Assembly (NCBI GenBank): GCA_020445405.1
Contig: JAGRGQ010000017.1
Span: 1 to 53,987 of the forward strand
Length of the DNA stretch: 53,987 nucleotides
DNA from: Gammaproteobacteria bacterium
GTDB lineage: Bacteria > Pseudomonadota > Gammaproteobacteria > Chromatiales > Chromatiaceae
Reading direction: 5' to 3'
A model generated the notes under the pieces. The model was not told where the DNA came from and did no database searches. It was given only the letters and a program-made list of their open reading frames with translations. The translations under genes were made by a program, and so were the position numbers. This document shows positions 43,995 to 53,208 of the stretch, in pieces (within the stretch, counting starts at the first letter, position 1; every line of letters begins with the position of its first letter).

Positions 43995-44573
43995 TCATCG
44001 CGCCCTCAGCCAGGCATCGCGGGCAGCGGCGCTCTCTCCCAACGCAGACCTGGCACGCGCAATCAGACGCCAGTTGGCCCTGGTCAGATCTCCGTCCCCC
44101 CGCGCCAGTGAGTTCGATTTATCCGCCAGATCCGCAGCCATCCGATATTGTTTCTGATCCAGGCGCAGCGAAGCCAGCCTGTGCCACAGACGGGCATTGC
44201 GCGGCTCGATGCGCAGCGCGCGCTCCAGTGTGGCCGCCGCACCAGCAATATCGCCGTCCTGCTGCTGCGTGCCGGCATTGGAGAGCAGGGCGAGGACAGC
44301 CGAGTTGTTGGAGTGCGCGGGTACAGCAGGTGCCTGCATCGGAGTGGAGGTGATTTCCGCCGGCATGGACTCTCCGGTTGCATAGGGCGTGATCTCCGCT
44401 TCCGTCGACTCGCCTGCCGGATACGCACTGCTTTCCACCGCTCCCCTGCTGGCGGACGCTGGAACCGGCTGTGAGCCGACTACGGGGGCCGGCGCACCGC
44501 GCCGGGGACCGGTGGAGCAGCCCGCCGACACCAGCGCCGCACCGATCACGATGCACATCAATATCCGTTTCAT
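43995..44573 (-). CDS. TPR-repeat lipoprotein downstream of mrcB
   Basis: The 192-residue protein has a signal peptide with lipobox VSAGC (Cys19), a low-complexity Ala/Pro/Ser/Glu linker (about 20-90) with a near repeat (TEAEITPYATGES, PAEITSTP), and two to three TPR motifs (GAAATLERALRIEPRN, YRMAADLADKSNSLA). Its start overlaps the mrcB stop by ATGA, so it is translationally coupled to PBP1b. It may be a PBP1b accessory factor; this is inferred from position. Confidence 0.82.
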   Translation of the reverse strand: MKRILMCIVIGAALVSAGCSTGPRRGAPAPVVGSQPVPASASRGAVESSAYPAGESTEAEITPYATGESMPAEITSTPMQAPAVPAHSNNSAVLALLSNAGTQQQDGDIAGAAATLERALRIEPRNARLWHRLASLRLDQKQYRMAADLADKSNSLARGDGDLTRANWRLIARARSALGESAAARDAWLRAR

Positions 44574-46951
44574 TCAAAAAAACCCCGAATAAAATCACCG
44601 ATTCCCTGCCCGGACCGGCTGACACAGGATGAAGCCGTCACCGGTGCAGAGCCTTTCAGATAGGGTATAAGCGCCGCATTTGCACAGTGTTCATCCGCCA
44701 GCAGGCCAGAGTCCGCATCCACCCAGACGCTGTCCACGGAAGCTGGCTCCGGCAGGTTGAGCGGATCCGGTTTAAGTCGTCGCATCAGATCACCCCATAC
44801 CTGCATCGCCCCCTGGGACCCGGTCAACCCTGCCGGGCTGTTGTCGTCCCGGCCAACCCATACCACAGCCACCCGGTCATTGTCGAACCCGGCGAACCAG
44901 CTGTCCCGCAACTCGTCGGTGGTCCCGGTCTTGCCTGCGAGGTGTAAATCAGCGGGAAGAAACGCGGACAAACCTCGACCGGTACCGGTGCTGACGACCT
45001 CCTGCAGATTGCGATTGACCAGATAGACCGGCCCCTGATCCACCGACTGGCGCACGGTTAGCGGATAACGCTGCAATGCGCTTCCATCCTGCGCCTGCAC
45101 CTCGCGTATCGCGCGCAGCGGTGAGCGGAACCCACCGGCGGCAAGCGTCTGATAGAGCTGGGTAACCTCCAGCGGCGAGAGGGAGAGCGCCCCGAGCAGC
45201 AGCGCCGGAACGACCTCCACCTTGCGGGTTATGCCAAGATCCGTCAGCAGGCCCGTCACCGCATCCAGGCCCAAATCCAATCCCAGGTTCACCGTCGCCA
45301 GATTATAGGAGTGTGTCAGCGACTGGAACAGTGTCACCGATCCATGCGACTTGCGATCGTAGTTGTCCGGGGTCCAGCGCTTTCCCCCGGCCAGTTTCAG
45401 ATTGACCGGCGCATCTTCGATCCGCGTAGTCAGGGTATAGCGGCGCGGCTGCATCAGCGCAGCGAGATAAACCACGGGTTTGATCAGAGAACCTATTGGC
45501 CTGACCGCATCCAATGCGCGGTTGAAACCGGAAAAATCTGCATTACGGCCACTCACCACCGCCAGCACTTCGCCGCTGCCGGTTGCTGCCACCACAGCTG
45601 CGCCCTGAAGTTTCCCGGCCGGCAGACGGTGATTTTTTTCCAGCTGAAAAAGGCGGCCGGCGAGCGCCTTTTCGGACTGTTCCTGAACCCATGGATCCAA
45701 CGTGGTGAATATACGCAACCCCTCGGAGGTAAGATCCTCTTCGCGATAGTCATTGTGCAGCTGACGCCGCACCAGGGAGAGGAACGCCGGGTATCTGACT
45801 TCACCACCACTGCCGGGATTTCCTATGCCAAGCGGGGAGTCGACAGCCTGCTGTTTCTGTCGCTCGCTTATGGCACCCTGCTGCCGCATCATTTCCAGCA
45901 CCAGGTCGCGGCGCTTTTTTGCCCGTTCCGGATGGCGGCGCGGATCGTAAAGCGAAGGTCCGCGTATCATTCCCACCAACAGTGCCAGGCGCGGCAAATC
46001 AAGTTCCACCAGCGGTCGGTTGAAATAGAAGCGGCTGGCCAACCCGAAGCCGTGAATCGCCCGGCTTCCATCCTGCCCCAGATAGATCTCATTGGCGTAT
46101 GCCTCCAGAATTTCGTCCTTGCCATAGCGCGCGTCCAGCATCAACGCCATGACCGCCTCGTTCAATTTACGCCAAAGTGTCCGCTCCCGGCTAAGATAAA
46201 GGTTCTTGATCAGTTGCTGCGTCAATGTGCTGCCTCCCTGCACCAGCTCTCCCGCCCGGACATTTGCCAACAACGCCCGTAGTATCGCCTTGGGATCGAC
46301 CCCATGATGACTGTAGAAGGAGCGGTCCTCCACCGCCACCAGCCCCTGGACCAGCAGAGCAGGGAGTTGATCCCTGGAGATCAGCAGGCGATCCTCGTTG
46401 TGGGAGGGGTAGATACTACCGATTTCCGGTGCCTCCAGACGCACCAGCGCCTGAGGAGCGCCCCCGGCGTCAAACAGACCTGCCAGCCGATCGCCTTCGA
46501 AACGGAGATCGAGGTAACGTCCCGGCTCGGCACCATCCCAGAAAGTGAATGGCCGGGTACGCACAAGAAAGCGGCTGTTGTTGCGGGACCAGGAGGCCTG
46601 TGCCTCGGGATGACGCACTTTCCGATAACCCAACCGGTTGAGCTCTTCGATGAACTGCTCAGGACCGATGCGGGCGCCTGCGTAGAGTTCCAGCGGCCGG
46701 GCGTAAACCCGCGCCGGAATGGACCAACGTTTACCGTCGAACTTTACCTGTACCTGATGATCGAGGTAGAGCAGGTAGACACCGGTAATCAGCGAAAACA
46801 GCAGTGTGAGCGCAAGCAGCCGGGTGGACCAGCGGTAGCCGCTTCTTTTACCTGCGCCCCCGCGCTTTCGGCCGCCGGCTCCCCTGGCTGGCCTGGCGGT
46901 GTTTTTTCGGGTGGAACTTCGCCCGGCAGGGCGCGTACTTTTTCTCGCCAT
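44570..46951 (-). CDS. mrcB: Penicillin-binding protein 1B (bifunctional murein synthase)
   Basis: The 793-residue PBP1b polymerises and crosslinks peptidoglycan. It has a basic cytoplasmic tail (1-45), one membrane helix (about 46-66), a UB2H-like domain (about 75-175), a GT51 transglycosylase with catalytic Glu in VEDRSFYSHHGVD and the QGGSTLTQQLIKNL motif, and a transpeptidase with SLIKP (SxxK), SYN and KTGTT. It is first in the mrcB-TPR lipoprotein pair; the L,D-transpeptidase gene ends 6 bases upstream of it. Confidence 0.95.
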   Translation of the reverse strand: MARKSTRPAGRSSTRKNTARPARGAGGRKRGGAGKRSGYRWSTRLLALTLLFSLITGVYLLYLDHQVQVKFDGKRWSIPARVYARPLELYAGARIGPEQFIEELNRLGYRKVRHPEAQASWSRNNSRFLVRTRPFTFWDGAEPGRYLDLRFEGDRLAGLFDAGGAPQALVRLEAPEIGSIYPSHNEDRLLISRDQLPALLVQGLVAVEDRSFYSHHGVDPKAILRALLANVRAGELVQGGSTLTQQLIKNLYLSRERTLWRKLNEAVMALMLDARYGKDEILEAYANEIYLGQDGSRAIHGFGLASRFYFNRPLVELDLPRLALLVGMIRGPSLYDPRRHPERAKKRRDLVLEMMRQQGAISERQKQQAVDSPLGIGNPGSGGEVRYPAFLSLVRRQLHNDYREEDLTSEGLRIFTTLDPWVQEQSEKALAGRLFQLEKNHRLPAGKLQGAAVVAATGSGEVLAVVSGRNADFSGFNRALDAVRPIGSLIKPVVYLAALMQPRRYTLTTRIEDAPVNLKLAGGKRWTPDNYDRKSHGSVTLFQSLTHSYNLATVNLGLDLGLDAVTGLLTDLGITRKVEVVPALLLGALSLSPLEVTQLYQTLAAGGFRSPLRAIREVQAQDGSALQRYPLTVRQSVDQGPVYLVNRNLQEVVSTGTGRGLSAFLPADLHLAGKTGTTDELRDSWFAGFDNDRVAVVWVGRDDNSPAGLTGSQGAMQVWGDLMRRLKPDPLNLPEPASVDSVWVDADSGLLADEHCANAALIPYLKGSAPVTASSCVSRSGQGIGDFIRGFFE

Positions 46952-46957
46952 AGATGG

Positions 46958-47698
46958 TTACTGCTGTGGACGCTGAAATCTGCGCATCTCGTGGGCTATT
47001 TGCTGGTACAGACTCCCGATCCAGTCAGGTTTGTCTGTTTTCAGCGATTCGGTCGAGTAAGTGCGGAAATCCACCGGCGATATCAGCAGATGCACCCGCT
47101 CTTTTCCCAGCATGGCACCTAATACGAACAACTCCTCGATCGCATTGTCGCCAATTGCCAGACATCCGCTTGACACCCTGTTTCCGTGAATGAATATATC
47201 CCCGCCGAGCCGCCGGCGGCCATCCCGTTGTGCCATCTCCCGATCATACGCGTTGGGATAATCGACTTTCAGCGAAAGATGAAAACTGCTGTTTGGATTG
47301 AGCAGAGATATGCGGTAGATACCCTCGGGAACCTGCCGGTCTCCCTCCTTCAGTTTGGGCCCGAATCCACCGCTCATACCCTTGATCTGATATTCCCGGA
47401 TATAGTGCCAGCCGCCGTCCGACCGCGCCCACAACTCCATGCGCCGGGTCTCCTTGATCGCCAGAAGCTGCAGTTCCTTCGGCGGCCAGTCGATGCCGGC
47501 ATAGCGAAAGCGAGGCAGCAGCCTCGACTCGACCTTCTCGCTGTATTTGGCGAGCACCCGTTCGATCGAACGCTGCATACCGCTTTCCGCACCCGCAGCA
47601 TGGTGCAAACCGGCGATCGCCAAAAAAATCAACAACAGGCACCTTCGCACCCTGTTCACATTGCCACTTTCCATACGCCCTGCTTTGTCTGACTCCAT
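46958..47698 (-). CDS. L,D-transpeptidase (YkuD domain), exported
   Basis: The 246-residue protein has a signal peptide (RRCLLLIFLAIAGLHHAAGA) and a YkuD catalytic domain with HGNRVSSGCLAIGD, the H-x-x-x-S-x-G-C-x-x-x-x-D signature carrying the nucleophilic Cys. Such enzymes make 3-3 crosslinks or hydrolyse them (DpaA-like). ATG 47698 or 47674 could start; the signal peptide fits either. It ends 6 bases before mrcB on the same strand, so joint expression of the two wall enzymes is likely. Confidence 0.88.
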   Translation of the reverse strand: MESDKAGRMESGNVNRVRRCLLLIFLAIAGLHHAAGAESGMQRSIERVLAKYSEKVESRLLPRFRYAGIDWPPKELQLLAIKETRRMELWARSDGGWHYIREYQIKGMSGGFGPKLKEGDRQVPEGIYRISLLNPNSSFHLSLKVDYPNAYDREMAQRDGRRRLGGDIFIHGNRVSSGCLAIGDNAIEELFVLGAMLGKERVHLLISPVDFRTYSTESLKTDKPDWIGSLYQQIAHEMRRFQRPQQ

Positions 47699-48025
47699 CC
47701 CGGTTCCGATCCCGGCAGAGGCCGGATTCTATCCGATAACAGCTGCACTTTGCACAGTTAAGCCATGACTGTCCAGAATGGTCGTTTCCCGGTTCTGCCT
47801 GTCAAGACCGCACTCTCAACCGTTCAGCAACTGGACGGCTACAGGTTAGAGGTATCCACGGTTGCGGTCGCCGATGTATTACACAGCAGGGCACGCGCCT
47901 GGTGCAGTCACTGCATTATGCAGCCTGTAATTGAAAGCAGCGGGCACCGGTACCGGGGGTGCCGGCAGCGGTGCGCTGAACGAAAGGAGTAAGCGGACTT
48001 GCGCAACCCGGGGGCGGTAAGATCT
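47699..48025. other. Gene-free interval downstream of the FAH-family gene
   Basis: These 327 bases separate the L,D-transpeptidase start from the FAH-family stop. Only a GC-rich imperfect palindrome around GGGCACCGGTACCGGGGGTGCC (47941-47960 shown by its first bases GGGCACCGGTACCGGG) was seen. I found no gene and no clear terminator or promoter. Confidence 0.4.
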
Positions 48026-48829
48026 TCAACCCTGCACCACTGTATTGACCAGCGTACCGATGCCGCTGACACGTATTTCGATGCGGTCCCCGGCTGCGAG
48101 ATAGACCGGAGGTTTACGCGTGAAGCCGACACCGGCAGGCGTTCCGGTCAGAATAACGGTTCCGGGCAACAGCGTCGTATCCTGGCTCAGCAGGTGAATC
48201 AGCCTGGCTACCGGAAACACCATGTCCGAAGTATGACCCTCCTGCATCAGCTTACCGTTGAGTATCGACTCCACCTTCAGAGTCTGGGGATCGGTTATCT
48301 CTTCTGCGGTCACCAGCACCGGCCCCAGCGGGCAGAAACTGTCGAACGACTTGCCTTTTACCCACTGCCCGCCGCCGCCGTGCTTTTGCCACCTGCGCGC
48401 TGAGACATCGTTGGCGCAGGTGTAGCCGAAGACATACTCGAGCGCATCCTCCTCGCTGACGTTCCTGGCTGCTTTGCCGATCACCACCGCGAGCTCCGCT
48501 TCATAGTCAACCTCGGGTTCGTCCCGACAGCAGGCTGGCAGCACAATTTCGCTGTCCGGATGATTCAGGGCAGTGGTGGGTTTCATGAAAATCACCGGAT
48601 TCTGCGGCAGCGATGCGCCGGTCTCTTCCGCATGCGCTTTGTAATTCAGCCCGATACAGAAGATGTTGATGGGTTGAACCGGTGCCAGACGCTCGCCGAT
48701 GACGACGCGTTTGCTGGTGGTTTCGAATCCCTGCCAGGGATCTCCCCTCAGGATAAGCGCCCGTTCCTCTCCCTCGTCCTCACCGTACATGATCTCGTTA
48801 TCCGGGGTAATAAATCGGGTAATTCTCAT
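48026..48829 (-). CDS. Fumarylacetoacetate hydrolase-family protein
   Basis: The 267-residue protein begins [16 protein letters not shown] and has the FAH fold metal-binding Glu residues in [26 protein letters not shown] and TGTPAGVG. Enzymes of this family are 2-keto acid hydrolases, decarboxylases or oxaloacetate tautomerases; the substrate is not evident. It is divergent from ribE with 99 bases between. Confidence 0.9.
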   Translation of the reverse strand: MRITRFITPDNEIMYGEDEGEERALILRGDPWQGFETTSKRVVIGERLAPVQPINIFCIGLNYKAHAEETGASLPQNPVIFMKPTTALNHPDSEIVLPACCRDEPEVDYEAELAVVIGKAARNVSEEDALEYVFGYTCANDVSARRWQKHGGGGQWVKGKSFDSFCPLGPVLVTAEEITDPQTLKVESILNGKLMQEGHTSDMVFPVARLIHLLSQDTTLLPGTVILTGTPAGVGFTRKPPVYLAAGDRIEIRVSGIGTLVNTVVQG

Positions 48830-48928
48830 CTGTTATGTCTCTTCAACTGGATCTATCCGCGCAGCCGGGAACTCAACCGCTGGCGGATGATATCATTGCT
48901 GTCGTACTTGTTGTTACGGGAGAAGTCC

Positions 48929-49540
48929 ATGTTTACCGGCATTGTCCAGGGTACCGCGGAGATTGTGGAAATCATCAACCGGAAGGCATTCAGAACTCAT
49001 ACTTTACGCTTTCCTCGAAAAAGTATCGAGGGACTTCAACCCGGGGCATCGATAGCGCACAACGGTTGCTGTCTGACGGTTACCGCGCTGCATGACGACC
49101 TGGTCTCTTTCGATCTGATGCAGGAGACACTCCGCGTCACCAATCTTGGCGAGCTTGAGCAGGGAGACCGGGTCAACTTCGAGCGTGCCGCCCGCTTCGG
49201 CGATGAGATAGGCGGCCACCAGATGTCAGGGCATATCCTATGCACCGCCAAAGTCGTTGAAGTGATCAGCAGCGAAAACAATCATCAGATCAGATTTACG
49301 CTGCCGCAGGAGTACGCCCACTATCTGTTTACCAAGGGCTACATCGGCGTCGATGGCATCAGTCTCACCATCGGCCGGGTATCGGGTGCAGAATTTGACG
49401 TCAATCTGATACCGGAAACACTGGCCAGAACCAACATCGGCGGACGCAGACCCGGTGACCGGGTAAACATCGAGATCGATCCCCAGACCCAGGCCATCGT
49501 GGATACGGTTGAGCGAATCCTTAGCCAGCGTGAAAGTTAG
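48929..49540 (+). CDS. ribE: Riboflavin synthase alpha chain
   Basis: The 203-residue enzyme dismutates 6,7-dimethyl-8-ribityllumazine to riboflavin. It has two lumazine-binding repeats, [12 protein letters not shown] with HNGCCLTV and GHQMSGHI, then VDGISLTIG in the second half. ATG 48929 with GGGAG is the true start; the open frame extends far upstream as noise. It is monocistronic in this window, without other rib genes nearby. No FMN riboswitch fits in the 99-base upstream gap. Confidence 0.95.
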   Translation: MFTGIVQGTAEIVEIINRKAFRTHTLRFPRKSIEGLQPGASIAHNGCCLTVTALHDDLVSFDLMQETLRVTNLGELEQGDRVNFERAARFGDEIGGHQMSGHILCTAKVVEVISSENNHQIRFTLPQEYAHYLFTKGYIGVDGISLTIGRVSGAEFDVNLIPETLARTNIGGRRPGDRVNIEIDPQTQAIVDTVERILSQRES

Positions 49541-49650
49541 CCGGCGCGGTTCGTGGATTTTGTCCATTTTTTTTACATCCCGGAAAAAAGTTCATTCCGG
49601 CTGAATAATTTTTGCATGTAATAAACTGAATTATATGGTGTTTTATTTCA

Positions 49651-49666
49651 TGGCACGTGTATTGCT
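49651..49666 (+). promoter_or_regulatory. Consensus sigma-54 promoter before a 67-residue protein
   Basis: TGGCACGTGTATTGCT matches the sigma-54 consensus TGGCACG-N4-TTGCW at every defined position, with GG and GC 10 bases apart. Initiation would fall near 49677, leaving a leader of about 23 bases that contains an AGGAGG site. An A/T-rich tract (49600-49650) precedes it, as is common before such promoters. Confidence 0.82.
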
Positions 49667-49699
49667 GAACTAACAGACAGGCAAACAGGAGGATGCGAC

Positions 49700-49903
49700 A
49701 TGAATAATAGAAAAAACACCGTCAATTACGCCGATTCTCGGATGCCTCCCTATCCGTACGGCCGGCGGACCGGTCCTGCAGGCATGTTCCAGGAGCAACG
49801 GATTCCGCTCTACCTGCCGGAACCCGAATATCCTCCGAGCCTCGAAGCGCTGAAAGAGCACGATCCGGATGCTTATCGCATGATCATTTACAGCTGGGCG
49901 TGA
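49700..49903 (+). CDS. Small Pro/Tyr-rich protein of unknown function under sigma-54 control
   Basis: The 67-residue protein starts with an ATG behind a strong AGGAGG site (about eight bases upstream) and a consensus sigma-54 promoter, which makes it a real gene. It has no signal peptide or membrane segment. The sequence is rich in Pro, Tyr and Arg (MPPYPYGRRTGP, IPLYLPEPEYPP) and ends with an acidic helix-like part, PSLEALKEHDPDAYRMIIYS. I recognise no family. A CCCGG/CCGGG hairpin (49915-49928) follows the stop. Confidence 0.7.
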   Translation: MNNRKNTVNYADSRMPPYPYGRRTGPAGMFQEQRIPLYLPEPEYPPSLEALKEHDPDAYRMIIYSWA

Positions 49904-50034
49904 CGGCATTCCCGGCTAACCGGGACTGGTATTTCAACCGGGTTTCTTGCAAGCCGGCAGATCCGGTGCGAGACTTCGGCGGCGGATAATGTTAGCTTTT
50001 CCATGCCCAGCATGGAGAAGCAAAAGAACCCGAC

Positions 50035-50637
50035 ATGACCCGTTTTCTGGCCCCCCGCTATTTTTCGCCGGAACAGAACAGTGCCGTAGTGCAGGCGCTG
50101 AATGAGCTCGGCATCGGCGATGAGGAAGGCGTACGAATCTTTTTAATCGCGCTGGAATATGAGCTGGCCGAGTACGTGAAACAGGCTGCCGACCACGAAT
50201 CTCCGGAGATCAAAGCAGAAGCACCCAATCCCGAACTGGCAGCATTGTCCCGCGACCTGGTGCAGGCTTCCCAGCAGCTCGAACAGCTACCGGCAGGCAG
50301 CCGACGGTCGCTGTTGCAGCGTCTCTCCTCTGAGGACATCTTTGGTCGCCGCCATGATCAGGCCTACCTTGACGCAGTGGTGACTCAATTGACGCGCATC
50401 GCCAACGCATGTATGCAGGAAAAGTGCATTCAGCCCGCAATGCCTGATCTGGGCGAGGCGGAGAAGCATTTTATCAGCGTGGTCGCAGAAGCCTATTTCG
50501 AGTGCTTTGAGGCTTCTCCGGGAGCGAATGGAGGCGAGCCTTTTATCAGTCTGTTACGACGTATCACTGCGGTCAGCGGGTTGGATATTCCGGTGGAAAA
50601 AAGCCAGCTGGAGCCGATAATCTCGGTCATTGGCTGA
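50035..50637 (+). CDS. Hypothetical cytosolic protein, 200 residues
   Basis: The frame from ATG 50035 encodes an acidic, mainly helical protein without signal peptide or membrane segments (NSAVVQALNELGIGDEEGV, LSRDLVQASQQLEQLPAG). There is one cysteine pair in CMQEKC. The nearest ribosome site (GGAGAAG) lies unusually far, about 17 bases upstream. It follows the sigma-54-driven small gene by 131 bases and may share its transcript. I recognise no family. Confidence 0.6.
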   Translation: MTRFLAPRYFSPEQNSAVVQALNELGIGDEEGVRIFLIALEYELAEYVKQAADHESPEIKAEAPNPELAALSRDLVQASQQLEQLPAGSRRSLLQRLSSEDIFGRRHDQAYLDAVVTQLTRIANACMQEKCIQPAMPDLGEAEKHFISVVAEAYFECFEASPGANGGEPFISLLRRITAVSGLDIPVEKSQLEPIISVIG

Positions 50638-50713
50638 GTTCAGTCCAGGTTCTTAGAGAAAAACCGCAAATGCCTTGCGCCGGCACCGGCGTCCCGCACT
50701 ATGGTGGAACCCG

Positions 50714-51937
50714 TCACAACGGCAGCGCACCGCTAACCAGCTGCTCCGCAAGCTGGACCTGCTTCTGCAGGCAGCTTTCCAGGGCATAGTTCTGTAGTAT
50801 CGTCTCACGCGCCGCCCGGCGCAGCGCAGCCATCCGGTCGGGATGATCGAGCACCCGGTCGACAGCATCCGCCACCTCCGACGCGGAAAAAAAGTCCACC
50901 AGCAGGCCGTTCCGGCCATGCCTGATCACCTCCTCCACCGGCGGGGTGCGGGAGCCGATCACCAGGCAGCCGGCCGCCATCGCCTCGAGCATGGACCAGG
51001 AGAGGACAAAGGGCACAGTCAGATAAATGTGCACCGCCGATAGCTGCAGCACCCGCAGGAACCGCTGGTAATCGATGCGGCCGAGGAAATGGATCCGCGC
51101 CGGATCCAGATCGACCTCCTGCAGCAGCTGTTCCCGGTAGCAACGCCCACCCTCAGGCCGCTGGCCATAGCTCACGCCATCCTCCCCCAGCACCACAATC
51201 TGGGTCGCGGGCCGGCGCTTGAGAATGATTTCGGCGGCGCGCATGAAAGTGGGAAATCCCCGGTAGGGCTCCAGATTGCGGGCGACGTAGGTGACCACCT
51301 CGTCACCTGCCCGCAAACGCAGCCCCTGCTTCACGCTCCCGGAAGCTTTTGGATCGGGTTTTATCCGGTCGGTATCCAGCCCATCGTGGATGACCGAGAT
51401 ACGCTGCCGGTAAACCGCGGGATGCTGTTGCCACTGCCAGCGTGTAGGGCTGATACCCCAGTCCGCCAGTTCGAGATTCATCAGGTGAAGGCAGTTGCGG
51501 GTCTGCAGGCGGCACGCCGTATCCACTGCTGGCGGCTGCCGTTCCAGGAAACCCACGTCGCTGCCGCGCGCATGATAGTACCATTCGAAATAGCCGACCA
51601 ACTTAGCGTCGGCCCACACCTGCTTCAGGTAGAGCGCTTCGCCCCAACCCATGTGGGCGAAAATGACCTCCGGCTCGAACCCCTCTTTTCTGAGTCTCAT
51701 AGCCACCCTCGCTACCGCCTGGCCGTTGAGCACCCCCTCTTCGGTCAGCCTGAGATAATCATGGGTGGAATCGGCGGGTTGACGTGCCGGCTGATACTCG
51801 ATCTTGCGAACCCCTGCGAGGTCCGGCTTTCCCGGCCGGGTGATGAACACAACCTCATTGCCCCGGGCGGCCGCCAGATAGGGCGCCAGATGCTTGAACT
51901 GCCCCGGGCAGTTCTGGTGAACGAAGAGAAATTTCAC
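50714..51937 (-). CDS. Glycosyltransferase family 4 protein
   Basis: The 407-residue protein starts at GTG 51937 (MKFLFVHQNCPGQFKHLAPYLA); no strong ribosome site precedes it. It has two Rossmann-like halves: an N-terminal acceptor domain and a C-terminal nucleotide-sugar domain with VARNLEPYRGF, VVLGED, IHFLGRIDYQ and the ExE-type end region SMLEAMAAGCLVIGSRTPPVEEV. GT4 enzymes of this type extend polysaccharide or glycan chains. The gene stands alone between unknown genes, so its product is unclear. Confidence 0.9.
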   Translation of the reverse strand: MKFLFVHQNCPGQFKHLAPYLAAARGNEVVFITRPGKPDLAGVRKIEYQPARQPADSTHDYLRLTEEGVLNGQAVARVAMRLRKEGFEPEVIFAHMGWGEALYLKQVWADAKLVGYFEWYYHARGSDVGFLERQPPAVDTACRLQTRNCLHLMNLELADWGISPTRWQWQQHPAVYRQRISVIHDGLDTDRIKPDPKASGSVKQGLRLRAGDEVVTYVARNLEPYRGFPTFMRAAEIILKRRPATQIVVLGEDGVSYGQRPEGGRCYREQLLQEVDLDPARIHFLGRIDYQRFLRVLQLSAVHIYLTVPFVLSWSMLEAMAAGCLVIGSRTPPVEEVIRHGRNGLLVDFFSASEVADAVDRVLDHPDRMAALRRAARETILQNYALESCLQKQVQLAEQLVSGALPL

Positions 51938-52014
51938 TGGGTGACAAGCCCGAAATCCTGGATTGAAAAACCCCGGGCACTGGTAGCGCGTTTTTTGGTT
52001 GGCGCAATGCCCGA

Positions 52015-52917
52015 TCAGATGTTGGGAATCGCGGTGAATTCCGGAACCGCATCACCAGGTGCCGCGGCTGAGATTGTCAGCGTTCCAGACTGCCAGAATA
52101 GACCCACCTCATTGAATCCTTGCAACACGACTGCAATACGGCACTTGGTGACGCCTACCAGACGATCCTTTACGAACGCGGTATATCCTTGACCGCCGTC
52201 GGAACGCCGGACTTTGGAACGCTGCCAGTATTTTTCGACAGGATACCCCGCTTTGGAGAGAAATTGCAGACCCCAGTCATACACAATGTGGGTGTCGGGA
52301 AGAACCGGCGGAATCGCCTGAGAATTCCCTATCGCATCCTGACCCATGTAAAAGTCCTTGATCACGTAGCCGATAAACTGGTTCGGCTCCCAGTTGATTG
52401 ACATTGCATTCACTTCCATCCACCCGACCATCATGTTGTTGGCGGAATTGAAGGTGTGGGTGCCGGCATAACCGGTGATTTCGGTCCCGTTTACATAGCC
52501 TGTATCAACGGTCGTCGGGTCTCCATCATCCTGCGCTACATCTATAGCCTGACCTCTAAAGCCGGGGGTCGTCTGAGCCTTGGCAAACAGCGTCAGACTG
52601 TCTGGGGGTATACCGACGGTGGCATCACCTGTAACTGGTGCAGTAAAGGCGTCCGAGTACACCTCCAATGGAAGGACAACGGGTATGCCGACCGGGGCGC
52701 AGCCAGTCGAGTGTACCTTGGCTTCCACACTCTGCATTATTCCTTCCAGCAGGGCGAAAGCAGCTCTTTCCTGCGCTGACAGGTTGGTCGCTGCTGACCT
52801 GGGCGGCATGGGCCCAAGGCTATAAGCATCAGGCGCACCCGGCGGGGACGCAGCACTTACCAAGGTCGAGACAGCAATAAGCACAAATGCCGCGCTGACC
52901 AAGGAGAGCTTCTTCAT
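52015..52917 (-). CDS. Secreted protein of unknown family, copy 1 of a tandem pair
   Basis: The 300-residue protein has a good AGGAGA ribosome site and a signal peptide (KLSLVSAAFVLIAVSTLVSA, cleaved near residue 22). The mature part has a short helical segment (LSAQERAAFALLEGIMQSV), then a beta-rich body with conserved stretches NSANNMMVGWMEVNAMSIN, WQRSKVRRSDGGQGYTAFVKDR and a Cys near 60 and 263. A second, clearly homologous gene lies 291 bases upstream. I recognise no catalytic motif or family. Confidence 0.75.
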   Translation of the reverse strand: MKKLSLVSAAFVLIAVSTLVSAASPPGAPDAYSLGPMPPRSAATNLSAQERAAFALLEGIMQSVEAKVHSTGCAPVGIPVVLPLEVYSDAFTAPVTGDATVGIPPDSLTLFAKAQTTPGFRGQAIDVAQDDGDPTTVDTGYVNGTEITGYAGTHTFNSANNMMVGWMEVNAMSINWEPNQFIGYVIKDFYMGQDAIGNSQAIPPVLPDTHIVYDWGLQFLSKAGYPVEKYWQRSKVRRSDGGQGYTAFVKDRLVGVTKCRIAVVLQGFNEVGLFWQSGTLTISAAAPGDAVPEFTAIPNI

Positions 52918-53157
52918 CTCAATCTCCTGACCAAATTTATTAGAATTGTTTTACACAGGCTGTATCCCCGCTCAGCCAAACACTGTTTGCAATTAATTGT
53001 TTGTTGAGCTTGATGAGTATCCGGCCTAAATAAAATCATACAAATTTAATGCCAATATTGTTATAATTTTGTATTTATTGAAGATTTTAAAATCCGCTCA
53101 CCTTTTCAGGCCACTGTGGTGAGTATGCTGTAAAGCAAACTGACATCTTTGTTCCAG

Positions 53158-53187
53158 AAACCGCCCGGCATATAAGCTGGGCGGTTT
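53158..53187 (-). terminator. Terminator-like hairpin between the two secreted paralogues
   Basis: AAACCGCCC (53158-53166) and GGGCGGTTT (53179-53187) form a 9-bp stem with a 12-base loop, 21 bases beyond the stop of the upstream copy. The T run on the minus strand is only three bases, so termination may be partial. The remaining A/T-rich gap (52930-53100) probably holds the promoter of copy 1. Confidence 0.5.
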
Positions 53188-53208
53188 TCTGGTTTGTACT
53201 ATGCGCGG

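Noticed and set aside
53040..53055. Sigma-54-like box upstream of secreted copy 1 (TTGGCA ... TTGT on the minus strand)
   Set aside because: The -12 GC is GT, a base seldom tolerated; a sigma-70 reading (TTGGCA with TATTTA 17 bases on) is equally weak.
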